From NCBI GenBank assembly GCA_023664305.1, contig JAMPFT010000008.1:25234-89233 (forward strand): a DNA stretch of 64,000 nucleotides. The letters are read 5' to 3'. Below the pieces are notes generated by a model. The model was not told where the DNA came from, ran no database searches, and saw only the letters and a program-made list of their open reading frames with translations. This document shows positions 51,476 through 59,753 of the stretch, in pieces (position 1 is the first letter of the stretch; each line of letters starts with the position of its first letter). The translations under genes and the position numbers were made by a program. The stretch is from a bacterium. GTDB lineage: Bacteria; Bacillota; Clostridia; Lachnospirales; Lachnospiraceae.

Positions 51476-51961
51476 TTACATTCTAAATGGCATTCTTCTT
51501 AGAAACTCTTTACCAAATATTTTGTAATATGGTTGTTCGTTGTCTTTACATATATAGTACCAATATGCATCACAAAAGAAAATACCAAATCCACCAACAA
51601 TCAAAAGCCATGCAAACACAAAGAATAAATTACACTGTCCGTAAAAGAATGTAAATGGAAGGCTGCTATAATCCCATACATTTAGACCTAATTTGACATT
51701 TACAATTATACCAGTAAATCCTTCACCTATTGTACATAAAATTGTAGATATTAATACCTGTATAGAATAATCCAAGTCATATCCAAATATGTTATTTGGA
51801 GTATCTATGCAAAAGATCCCTAATAAACCAGAAAGCAATGCCATAGACCAATGCGTATATCCCCTGTATAATATTTCTATGAAACAATATATAACAGAAC
51901 ACAACAAAAATAATATAGCCTTACGGGTTACTGTTTTTATAAAATTACTATGCATTATCAA
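51476..51961 (-). CDS. Small membrane protein of the CmpB-type (putative ABC permease) family
   Basis: A ~161-residue membrane protein with four hydrophobic helices. The stretch GEGFTGIIVNVKLGLNVWDYSSLPFTF followed by GQCNLFFVFAWLL is the hallmark of the putative ABC-transporter permease (CmpB) family. Phages of Firmicutes often carry such a gene near the lysis module. The role is unknown. Its start overlaps the end of the DUF4376-like gene by 14 bp, so the two are coupled. Both lie in the central segment that could invert together with the recombinase gene. Confidence 0.7.
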   Translation of the reverse strand: MIMHSNFIKTVTRKAILFLLCSVIYCFIEILYRGYTHWSMALLSGLLGIFCIDTPNNIFGYDLDYSIQVLISTILCTIGEGFTGIIVNVKLGLNVWDYSSLPFTFFYGQCNLFFVFAWLLIVGGFGIFFCDAYWYYICKDNEQPYYKIFGKEFLRRMPFRM

Positions 51962-52805
51962 TTTCCTCTATATCTTGTTGATCTTTGTTATTATTAATTA
52001 TTTCTTCATAGACTTCATTATTTTCTTGCATAATAACCTCTTCCTTATGAGTACCTATTTTTAGTAATGTGTTCATTCCTAATTCAGCTTGTTCTATAGC
52101 AGCATTGTATGTACTTAAATAATCTCCTTCTAATTGATATCCATATTCTATAGACTCAATATCCTCAGATGCACATAAAGTATTTATATACATTTTTAAT
52201 TGATTAAAATAAGTAATATGGCGCATTTTATTCATAGCTGCTGTAGTATATAATGAAACAATTTGCTCTACAGTATATTCCTTACAACTACTTCCATTGG
52301 CATGATAGTATAATGGTGTATTTGTTTGTACAGCTAAATCAAATAATTCTTTGATATTAACCTGATCTTCTTCATCATAACTAAAAAATTCCATTATTCC
52401 ATTAATATTGATAGCTACACCGCTAATAATCATATTGTTGCAAAAAGAAGACAACTCGGAGATTTTTTTGTTCCTTATCTCCTCAATAGTTGGAGTATAT
52501 TCTTCTTGAATAAAATCAGGATCGCTATCTGGGAGTTGTGGCTCAACATAGACATCATCCTTATCATTTGTTAATATATAAGTTGTGTCATCTAATTTGT
52601 GATAAATATAATTCATATCTATAAAATCAGACTGTTCAATATAATTATGTTCATTTAATTCAACAAATCCACCAAGTAAAATTGTTTCTTTCGGAATATT
52701 TTTTTCGTCAGTAAAAATCATCTTAATTCGCCCGTTAGGATAAGAGGATAAGTTTACTTCTATAGGCTTACTACTAGAAGATTTCTTAAATAATATAAGT
52801 GACAT
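51948..52805 (-). CDS. DUF4376-like phage protein
   Basis: A 285-residue phage protein. The middle (~105-210) has the pattern of DUF4376-type tail-region proteins: KISELSSFCNNMIISGVAIN, FSYDEEDQVNIKELFDLA, LYYHANGSSCKEYTVEQI, NQLKMYINTL. The C-terminus is acidic. AAAGGAGAT precedes the ATG. These proteins are usually encoded next to tail-fibre genes, possibly as assembly factors. Here the gene sits between sites 2 and 3 and reads leftward, like the late operon. Confidence 0.7.
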   Translation of the reverse strand: MSLILFKKSSSSKPIEVNLSSYPNGRIKMIFTDEKNIPKETILLGGFVELNEHNYIEQSDFIDMNYIYHKLDDTTYILTNDKDDVYVEPQLPDSDPDFIQEEYTPTIEEIRNKKISELSSFCNNMIISGVAININGIMEFFSYDEEDQVNIKELFDLAVQTNTPLYYHANGSSCKEYTVEQIVSLYTTAAMNKMRHITYFNQLKMYINTLCASEDIESIEYGYQLEGDYLSTYNAAIEQAELGMNTLLKIGTHKEEVIMQENNEVYEEIINNNKDQQDIEEIDNA

Positions 52806-52910
52806 TATAAAATCTCCTTTATTTTTCGATTTTTATTTTATTAAATGAGTAAATCAACTACAATAAATCATTGGTAATAGATATTACTTTGAGTGAAATA
52901 GATATTATTT

Positions 52911-52932
52911 TATTAATTAAACACGAGTTTAG
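52911..52932 (+). repeat. Shufflon recombination site 3
   Basis: Identical to the 22-bp sites 1 and 2, plus orientation. The next bases make an 8-bp inverted repeat with the site (CGAGTTTA…TAAACTCG). It faces site 4, enclosing cassettes 3 and 4. Confidence 0.85.
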
Positions 52933-53027
52933 GAGGTCTTAAACTCGTTATTTGCACTCCAAGTGAGTATGAAGCATTAGAAGTAAAGGATTCTAATACG
53001 TTATACTTTACTTTTCTATATGAATAG
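52920..53027 (+). other. Silent C-terminal segment, cassette 3
   Basis: From site 3 the frame reads NTSL then GGLKLVICTPSEYEALEVKD and on to SNTLYFTFLYE and a stop at 53025. It parallels the cassette-2 segment in pattern and length (31 and 29 residues after the site). No start codon of its own. Confidence 0.8.
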
Positions 53028-53038
53028 GGGTGACGGGT

Positions 53039-53923
53039 ATGGCGATTACGAAAGTAGGGGAAAGTCAGAGCTGGAGTACAACATACGGAACAAATGTAAT
53101 TTTTATCGTCCCGGAATCTGGGTTATACCGTCTGGAAGCGTGGGGTGCATCCGGATGCAGCACAGACGGTGGAGTAGCAGGCAGAGGTGGTTATGCATCT
53201 GGCTATATACTACTGGAAAAGGGGGAGATGTTGTACTGCTATCTCGGAGGAGTAGGGCAGGCTGGAAGTGGTGTCCCCTCGTTTAATGGTGGTGGCGAAG
53301 GACGTTACGCATCACACGGCAGCGGAATGCGAGGAGGCTCTGGTGGGGGAGCCACTCATATCGCAAGAGTAAACGGATTTTTAGCAGATATCGGCTATGA
53401 GGATTTTGTGACAAATAAAAAGGGTTTAATTGTTGCCGGTGGCGGAGGATCGGCAGGCGGGAGCGGCAACACTGGCGGCCATGGAGGGGGATTATCCGGG
53501 ACACACGGCCAAACAAATGGTTCTAACAATGATTATGGCAGAGGTTCTGGTGGGACACAAACAGGAGGAGGTAATTTCAACGGCAGATTCGGTAAAGGCG
53601 GAGGATTAACTAATAACGATGGAAGTTACCCTTGGTTCGGCGGAGGCGGTGGGTTATTCGGAGGCGGTTCTAACACCTACACTTCAAGCGGAGGCGGTTC
53701 TTCTTTTATCGGAAATTTGCCAGAAATACGTTTCCACGGTACTATTTATTCTCCAGTAACGATCGCCGGAGGAAATTATACGGCAGGAGGCGGCAGGATC
53801 ACCATCACATACATTGCAGAAGCAGCACCTTACTTGTATCTCGGCAATTTACCTGTTGACGCGCTTTATTTGGGGGACAAAGAGGTGATTGGTCTTAGGC
53901 TGGGCGATAAGGAGGTAGCGTAA
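53039..53923 (+). CDS. Glycine-rich tail adhesin, cassette 3
   Basis: A 294-residue glycine-rich protein, related to cassette 2 but with a different centre. It opens MAITKVGESQSWSTTYGTNV, then shows SGLYRLEAWGASGC, RGGSGGGATHIARVNG and IVAGGGGSAGG. It closes with LPVDALYLGDKEVIGLRLGD, nearly identical to cassette 2. The ATG at 53039 follows AGGGGTGACGGGT. The gene reads rightward, against the late operon, so it should be silent until the 52.9-54.4 kb segment inverts. 20 bp separate its end from that of cassette 4. Confidence 0.78.
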   Translation: MAITKVGESQSWSTTYGTNVIFIVPESGLYRLEAWGASGCSTDGGVAGRGGYASGYILLEKGEMLYCYLGGVGQAGSGVPSFNGGGEGRYASHGSGMRGGSGGGATHIARVNGFLADIGYEDFVTNKKGLIVAGGGGSAGGSGNTGGHGGGLSGTHGQTNGSNNDYGRGSGGTQTGGGNFNGRFGKGGGLTNNDGSYPWFGGGGGLFGGGSNTYTSSGGGSSFIGNLPEIRFHGTIYSPVTIAGGNYTAGGGRITITYIAEAAPYLYLGNLPVDALYLGDKEVIGLRLGDKEVA

Positions 53924-53943
53924 AATTGACTTTTTAATATTTT

Positions 53944-54690
53944 TTATATCCGAAACACAAGCAGTTCTGCATATACGGCTAATGCGTATGTGGAAAACGA
54001 TTTTCCATTTACAGTAAAGGAAATTGTCTGATTCCCTTTTGCTATATAGTATAAATTACTATGTTTGATACTTCCTTGTCCGCCATCGGTGTATGCACTT
54101 TGTGTGAATATGTTTAAAGTTGTTCCAACCGAAGTACCGCCAGATTTGAGCGTTACGGTTATTGAATCATAGAAAAAATTTTCGTTGATTTCTTCTCCAT
54201 TGGCCACTATTAAATACGTTCCGCCGTCTGCAATGGAATATGATGTACTTGTCGAGCAGGAACCAATACCTTGTTTTGTAGTATAGGTCTTGCTGATTAA
54301 TGTGGCAGAACCTCCAGTTTTAATATTTGCTATATTTTCTGCCATTGTCGAAAAATTTGCGTTGCTATTCGTGTTTACCCCTTTTGCCGTTATAGCTGAC
54401 GCTATCGAGGTTTTACCGTCAGCTACAGATTCCCCCAAGGTTTCTAAACTCGTGTTTAGTTCAGTTACTTGATCTTGTAAGTCTTTACCGGCTGCAGCGG
54501 ATAATGCAATATTTTTGCTGGTAGAAACCAGAGAACTGGTGATTCCATTTATTGCCCCCAGTTTTATCTGGGCAGTTTTTCCATCATCAAATTCTATTGT
54601 GTTAGAGTTAGTCCATTGTGAACACAGTTTATATCCATCGTCGGTTAATGTATATCTTTTGTATTTTCCGTATCCAGTTAATACGCTCAT
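53944..54690 (-). CDS. Tail protein with variable C-terminus (expressed copy, cassette 4)
   Basis: A 248-residue tail protein. Residues 1-82 are the constant part (MSVLTGYGKYKRYTLTDDGY … DLQDQVTELNTSL); recombination site 4 encodes its end. Residues 83-248 are the current variable part: a helical start (ETLGESVADGK), then a strand-rich region ending YAELLVFRI. It is the last late gene that reads in the operon direction before the invertible segments. AAAAAGGAGGGAAG precedes the ATG, which overlaps the stop of a 57-codon ORF. In the other states the same start would make a much shorter protein followed by a separate adhesin gene. Confidence 0.78.
   Translation of the reverse strand: MSVLTGYGKYKRYTLTDDGYKLCSQWTNSNTIEFDDGKTAQIKLGAINGITSSLVSTSKNIALSAAAGKDLQDQVTELNTSLETLGESVADGKTSIASAITAKGVNTNSNANFSTMAENIANIKTGGSATLISKTYTTKQGIGSCSTSTSYSIADGGTYLIVANGEEINENFFYDSITVTLKSGGTSVGTTLNIFTQSAYTDGGQGSIKHSNLYYIAKGNQTISFTVNGKSFSTYALAVYAELLVFRI
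54444..54459 (-). repeat. Shufflon recombination site 4, inside a coding frame
   Basis: Minus-strand CTAAACACGAGTTTAG contains the 14-bp core; the upstream TTAATT part of sites 1-3 is replaced by coding sequence. It is itself a 6-bp inverted repeat around ACGA. It encodes LNTSL at residues 78-82 of the tail protein. Confidence 0.85.
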
Positions 54691-54860
54691 AAACTTCCCT
54701 CCTTTTTACATGGTTGTATCCAGAATTTTTTATTATGTAAGACCATCCATTCAACAGTAGGTTCGATTAAATCATAGTATTCATCCTGTTTCGCAACAAA
54801 TTTATTTAAAAACCAAATGTAAATTTTATCACGCATGTTTAAAATAAATTTCATATTCAT
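54687..54860 (-). CDS. Small phage ORF coupled to the variable tail gene
   Basis: A 57-codon ORF (MNMKFILNMRDKIYIWFLNK … KFWIQPCKKEGSL). Its TGA overlaps the ATG of the tail gene (ATGA), and its last codons contain that gene's ribosome site. GAGGTAAATT lies before its own start. It fills the gap after the 108-residue tail gene. The peptide is basic and aromatic-rich, family unknown. Many phages encode a similar tiny protein just before a fibre gene. Confidence 0.6.
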   Translation of the reverse strand: MNMKFILNMRDKIYIWFLNKFVAKQDEYYDLIEPTVEWMVLHNKKFWIQPCKKEGSL

Positions 54861-54877
54861 AACTAATTTACCTCATC

Positions 54878-55204
54878 TTAATATTCCTGAACCCATGAAT
54901 CCCCAATAAGTTGAGTATTAGAATCTGGCTCAGTATTAGATAAAACAGAAGATACACCAGATGAATTTGATACTCTCTTTATCCATTGATCCGTATCTTT
55001 TCCTAATAGCCAAACGGATCCGTCTTCCAAACACAAACACTGAGAACCTGGCGCACATTTATTCTTACATACAGTATCATTTTCTTGTGGTTGTCCTTCT
55101 TTAGTAGCTGTTGGAAGATCGCGCAAATTACTTAAAGAATCGCACATAAAAAATCGCCATAACGAATTGTTTTTATTACCCGCTTCATGTATCCAATATG
55201 CCAT
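54878..55204 (-). CDS. Small phage tail protein
   Basis: A 108-residue protein with the segment CAPGSQCLCLEDGSVWLLGKDTDQWIK, common in small tail or fibre-associated proteins of Firmicute phages. Its ending (NTEPDSN … GDSWVQEY) resembles the end of the BppU-type protein encoded just upstream (STEPSVGDQNVGDFWLQEY), so the two probably share an end module. 15 bp separate the genes. Confidence 0.65.
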   Translation of the reverse strand: MAYWIHEAGNKNNSLWRFFMCDSLSNLRDLPTATKEGQPQENDTVCKNKCAPGSQCLCLEDGSVWLLGKDTDQWIKRVSNSSGVSSVLSNTEPDSNTQLIGDSWVQEY

Positions 55205-55219
55205 AAATTACCACCTCCC

Positions 55220-56755
55220 TTAATATTCCTGTAACCAAAAATCACCTACATTCTGATCCCCAACTGAGGGTTCTGTAGATGATAGTATTTCTATAGTTAT
55301 ATCTGGCAATTGAGTTTTTGGTATTTTTTTATTTTCATCAAGTGTTGCAACCCCATTAGCGGCATCTTTTTCTGTGCTCGCGATAAAACCAGTACCAGAA
55401 ACGATATCTTCACAAGATTTGGCTGCAGTATTTGCTCTTTCAGTTGCCTTTTCCGCATTAGCAACGGCATTAGCAACTTGAGATTGCCTATCAGATTCAT
55501 TGGTTTGACGTAGAGATTCATTTATAACGCGAGTTGCTTCACTTTCTGCTCGTATGTTTTCTGCGTCTGCTCTTTCTGTTTCCTTTAGCAATCGCTCCGT
55601 TTCATTTTCAGTTCTATCATTTTCTCCTTCAATTCGAGCAAGTTCGTTTTCTTTCCGTAGATTTTCGGCATCTATTCGCTCTAATTCTGCGTTATTTCTA
55701 ATATCTTCAGCAGAAACCCTAATATTCTCATCGACAGTTCTTTTCTTCTCATTTTCGATTCGAGTATCTTCATTTTCGACACGGACAGATTCATTATCAT
55801 CACGTTCTTTTTCTGCAAGAATTCTGATATCTTCAGAATTTATCCTGATTTCTTCATCCTGTTTTCTTAAATCTTCATTTTGAACTCTGATAGATTCTGC
55901 GGAAGTACGATCTTCTTCAGCACTTAATCTCTCTGCTTCTGCATCAATGCGGATTAACTCAGAATTGGCTCGATTTATTTCGTTACTGATTCGTTCATTT
56001 TCACTTACTTCACGAATTTGCTCTTGTTCTTCTCTTGCTTTTTCTGAATTGCTACGTTCATTTTCAGCTTCGACTCGAATGTTTTCTGATGTAATACGTT
56101 CTTCTTCAGCGTTTATTCTATCTGTTTCAGCACTACTTCTTTCATTCTCGTTGGCATTTCTAATATTTTCAGTCTGTTCTCGAAGTTCCTCAGTTTTAGT
56201 TCTATCTATTTCTGCATTAACTCTTAATTTTTCTGCGTTGTCTCGCTTTAATTCTTCTTCGCTTACATAAGTTTCCAACTGACGCATATCTGAAATTGCA
56301 TGATTTGCATTATTAATTGTATTTTCGGCGCGGGTAATATTTGAAGTAAGAATTTGAAATTCGTCCGATGATGCAATGTAATCTGCGTCAAAGGTTGCAG
56401 AAGTAGTTAAGATATAGAACGGGAAAGATTTTAATTGTGTATTTGTGGTTTTACTCATCAATACGATTTGATAATCACCACGTCCTTTAACGGCGCTCAT
56501 TTGTGGTGTTATATTTACAAAAATATACCCATCATCTGTTAGTTCACACAAGTTCATGACTTGTTTAGTATCTGGTTTTGTGCCGACAATAGAGACAATG
56601 GTATCTTCTTTGTCGATTTGATACTGTATACCGTTTTGAATCAGTTCAACTTCAAATCCACGAATATCGTTTCCGTCCCCTTGCACAGTTGGAACTTGTA
56701 CAAAATTGTTGTTGGATGATAAATCTATTATGTAGTGTTGATATATACCATTCAT
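55220..56755 (-). CDS. BppU-type upper baseplate protein with long coiled coil
   Basis: A 511-residue protein. The N-terminal ~140 residues match the BppU family of baseplate upper proteins (HYIIDLSSNNNFVQVP, GDYQIVLMSKTTNTQLKSFP). Residues ~155-430 consist of seven-residue coiled-coil repeats of the type ENERxxx/ExxRxxA, dozens of units long. The C-terminus carries a short end module (IPKTQLPDITIEIL, GDFWLQEY). Such proteins link the baseplate to receptor-binding proteins. It fits the following variable tail gene as the part that carries it. Confidence 0.85.
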   Translation of the reverse strand: MNGIYQHYIIDLSSNNNFVQVPTVQGDGNDIRGFEVELIQNGIQYQIDKEDTIVSIVGTKPDTKQVMNLCELTDDGYIFVNITPQMSAVKGRGDYQIVLMSKTTNTQLKSFPFYILTTSATFDADYIASSDEFQILTSNITRAENTINNANHAISDMRQLETYVSEEELKRDNAEKLRVNAEIDRTKTEELREQTENIRNANENERSSAETDRINAEEERITSENIRVEAENERSNSEKAREEQEQIREVSENERISNEINRANSELIRIDAEAERLSAEEDRTSAESIRVQNEDLRKQDEEIRINSEDIRILAEKERDDNESVRVENEDTRIENEKKRTVDENIRVSAEDIRNNAELERIDAENLRKENELARIEGENDRTENETERLLKETERADAENIRAESEATRVINESLRQTNESDRQSQVANAVANAEKATERANTAAKSCEDIVSGTGFIASTEKDAANGVATLDENKKIPKTQLPDITIEILSSTEPSVGDQNVGDFWLQEY

Positions 56756-56810
56756 TATTAAGTTTCTTCACCTCACTTAGTGTAAATTAACGTCCCAGTT
56801 TATTGTTGTG

Positions 56811-57035
56811 TCATCGGGAAGTGTAGCAACATATCGTATACGCAACCTCAAAGGACTTTTTCAAAATAATCCGCATAACCTCCTCGGGCAGTTTTTTTCT
56901 TACATAGTCATGAATTGTTCGTTCGCGGAATACCCTATTGATTTTTTTGGCAACAAGTAAGCGCCCTTTGCAAAGGGCGCTTACCTTCTTGATTAAATAT
57001 GCGAGGATTATATCATAATTTTTGGCGTGATTCAA
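56811..57035 (-). CDS. Doubtful ORF between tail genes
   Basis: A 74-codon frame in the 280-bp gap between the spike and BppU genes. It is less AT-rich than its surroundings, lacks a clear ribosome site and contains a 28-bp perfect palindrome. The peptide (RTIHDYVRKKLPEEVMRIIL) has no family I recognise. It may be a remnant of an inserted element rather than a gene. Confidence 0.2.
   Translation of the reverse strand: MNHAKNYDIILAYLIKKVSALCKGRLLVAKKINRVFRERTIHDYVRKKLPEEVMRIILKKSFEVAYTICCYTSR
56957..56984. repeat. 28-bp perfect palindrome
   Basis: GTAAGCGCCCTTTG and its exact complement with no loop. It could act as a hairpin between the two late genes or be part of a small inserted element. 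No T-run follows on either strand within a few bases. Confidence 0.8.
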
Positions 57036-59753
57036 CTATTGACAAAGTACCGTATAAAAAGTTCCATTAGATTCTATTGTTCCCCAATGGCAAGTTGATC
57101 CTATTGTTAATGTACCAAGTGTAAGTCTTTTGCAATGTACACCGTCAGTTGCAGTTAAATCTACAACTTGCACTAGGCTTGCTTGTTGCAATTTTGATGT
57201 TATTGTGTTGACATCTATCCTGTCTGCCGATATAGTTCCTGACTTAATATTACTTGCATTTAAATTGTTAAATTTTGCATTTACCGCATTCAAACTCTCA
57301 ACACTTACATGATCAGCCTCCAATGCGCCTATTCTTGCTGTGGCGGCATTCAGATCGGTTATAGTTGCCTTTGTCGCAATTAGGTTACCTAATTGAGCTT
57401 CATTGGCATATAAATTTTTAATATCAGCATTTATTGCATCTAAATAATTAACTTTGATATAATTTGCAGCCAATGATTCAATATGTGGAATAGTGGTTCC
57501 GCTAAACGGATTAGCTACAGTACTTCCATAGGTAGCATTGTCTGTTATTACTATGTTTTTAAAGGATGTGCTACCGTCAGAATTAATCAACCAATTGTTG
57601 TCTGAAGAGTGGATAGAATTATCCGATATAACAGCCCCTCCAATATTTCCTTTTGTAGCCGATAAAACACCGTTTTCATCTACCGAAAAAGTACCGTTTC
57701 CATTATTAAATCTGGATCCGGTTATCGTTCCGCCTATAATTTCAGTACCCTCAATAACGGAACCAGCAATATATCCGGCAATTAAAAAATCGGCAAAGGT
57801 TCCAAAACGTGATTGTGTAACACCCTTTATCGTCACATCAGCACGTCCAACACTCATTGCAACAGTTTTCCAGTTATCATCAGTAAAAAGGATTCGGCCT
57901 CCTCCTAAGAAAATAGAATCTTTATACGCGTATTCTCCGGAAGTAGTATTTATAAAAATACCACGCGTATCGATGACCATTTCTGAATCATCACCATTTT
58001 TAAGGTATTTCCCAGCGGCAATCAGCCCCTCATCAAGAATTTGCCCAATAATAGAGGTATCCTTAGCTGACTGGCTCCAATAAGAAGCATTAAAGGATAC
58101 TGATGTAGCAGCATTAGATGCTTTGTTGAGAACCTCCACAATATCATAGCAACGATCTTTTGACTTCCTTACAACATTGCCAAAAGTTACTGAGAAATCA
58201 GTTGTATCGTAGAAATTGACATGAACAGATAACAATTTCGCTTTTATAGAAAAATCATCTCTCAAAGTTACCCAGATATAGTTACCTGGAACAAAGTCAT
58301 CATAAATTTTTTCAAATTCTGGAATGGCAAACAAATTAGCTATATCTGCTTCAAATGATAATTGTGGAACAGAAGCTTTTGCTAATTCTTTCTCACCAAA
58401 TTCCAGCATACTGTTTAACATTTCAAATCTTTCGTCATCCGTCATTATATCTGTCACAACATAATTAGAACTGTTTAATTCCTCTTCGCGGATAAAACTA
58501 TTTAACTCATCCAGTTCTTCTTTGGTGAAATTATTTTGCATAGATGTGATACGAATGATTTCAGACATTTGATTTGAGATAGAAGTTTGTTGATCTTTCA
58601 GTGAATTGATTTGCTGTTCTACAATTTGAATTTGTGAATTGATACCTTGAATTGTGTTATAAATAGGCAGATATAATGACTCGTAGAACTGATTTGACGG
58701 ATCTCCGTGACCAGCCTTCATAGATACGGCTTGTTGCTGTTCATAAGCAGCCAGTTGTTCCTTTAGTGACTGTAACCCGTATTCTGACCAGTCTGTACTA
58801 CCTGTAACGGATGGCATTTTCTGGTGATTAAGATAATTAATTTGTGTGTAAAAATCTTGATATTGGGATAGAAGAGAAGTATATATTGGAAGCTGTGAAT
58901 TTCTAAGTACAATCCACTTGTTATATGCTTCATATAATTTTCGACTCATAAATTCCGTTGAGTTATAATAATCAAAATTATATATTTTGTCATACCCCAT
59001 ATTAATTTCACGAACCGTTAAATCGTCAGATCCGGTTATCGTTAAACAGGTTTTGATATCATCTGTTGAATAAGATAAAGTTGTATTTTTTAAAAGATTG
59101 GTATACGAAATATGTATATTAGTGTCTTTACTAACAGTTTCTTCTTTATAAATATTAATGGTATTTGTGAGTGTATCGAATAGAAAGAAGCATCCAAAAG
59201 CCTCAGCAACATCATTCATCAAGAAAGAGTAAATATCTTGTCTGTCTATTTCAAAACTGCGCTGCATCGTCATTAGCGCTGGATCTATATGACCGATTTT
59301 CCATTCTGGTGCCTTTTCCAGTATCAGGTTTAATAGACTATGTGACGCATCCGATAGATTATAAAACTGAACTGAATCTATACTTTCAACGGTTCCCATA
59401 TTGATTACAAAATTTTCCAAGTATCTCTGAGCAAGTAAACATTCATAACTTTTTGCCGTAACATCTTTAGATTCAAATTCTGTACCTTCGGATTGAATAT
59501 TTATAGAAGTGATTGAAAAAAATCCCACATCTGGAACAAAGATGTATTTCATTACATCAACATCATTATAAAAAGGATTCTCTTCGCCATTCATGAAATA
59601 ATATATTGTAAAATTTATTTCATCTAAGTTGTTAAATTTGAAATCAATTGTCTTATCGGTACATTGTAATACACCGATTCGTTCTTTATTTGCTTTACAT
59701 AGTACATAATCAGGTATAACAGGATTGTCAAAAAAATCCCTATTTATTCTCAT
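57036..59753 (-). CDS. Phage tail spike / tail-associated protein
   Basis: A 905-residue structural protein. The first ~480 residues follow the pattern of Gp44/prophage tail proteins of Siphoviridae (KTIDFKFNNLDEINFTIYYF, SYECLLAQRYLENF, FVPGNYIWVTLRDDFSIKAKLL). Residues ~320-440 include coiled coil. The C-terminal third is repetitive β/helical fibre (GYIAGSVIEGTEIIGGTITG; LNAATARIGALEADHVSVES). No peptidase motif was recognised. Its ATG overlaps the stop of the distal tail gene, so they are coupled. Confidence 0.82.
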   Translation of the reverse strand: MRINRDFFDNPVIPDYVLCKANKERIGVLQCTDKTIDFKFNNLDEINFTIYYFMNGEENPFYNDVDVMKYIFVPDVGFFSITSINIQSEGTEFESKDVTAKSYECLLAQRYLENFVINMGTVESIDSVQFYNLSDASHSLLNLILEKAPEWKIGHIDPALMTMQRSFEIDRQDIYSFLMNDVAEAFGCFFLFDTLTNTINIYKEETVSKDTNIHISYTNLLKNTTLSYSTDDIKTCLTITGSDDLTVREINMGYDKIYNFDYYNSTEFMSRKLYEAYNKWIVLRNSQLPIYTSLLSQYQDFYTQINYLNHQKMPSVTGSTDWSEYGLQSLKEQLAAYEQQQAVSMKAGHGDPSNQFYESLYLPIYNTIQGINSQIQIVEQQINSLKDQQTSISNQMSEIIRITSMQNNFTKEELDELNSFIREEELNSSNYVVTDIMTDDERFEMLNSMLEFGEKELAKASVPQLSFEADIANLFAIPEFEKIYDDFVPGNYIWVTLRDDFSIKAKLLSVHVNFYDTTDFSVTFGNVVRKSKDRCYDIVEVLNKASNAATSVSFNASYWSQSAKDTSIIGQILDEGLIAAGKYLKNGDDSEMVIDTRGIFINTTSGEYAYKDSIFLGGGRILFTDDNWKTVAMSVGRADVTIKGVTQSRFGTFADFLIAGYIAGSVIEGTEIIGGTITGSRFNNGNGTFSVDENGVLSATKGNIGGAVISDNSIHSSDNNWLINSDGSTSFKNIVITDNATYGSTVANPFSGTTIPHIESLAANYIKVNYLDAINADIKNLYANEAQLGNLIATKATITDLNAATARIGALEADHVSVESLNAVNAKFNNLNASNIKSGTISADRIDVNTITSKLQQASLVQVVDLTATDGVHCKRLTLGTLTIGSTCHWGTIESNGTFYTVLCQ

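Noticed and set aside
48161-54690. Diversity-generating retroelement
   Set aside because: No reverse transcriptase and no template/variable repeat pair with adenine-specific changes; the variation comes from discrete cassettes and recombination sites.
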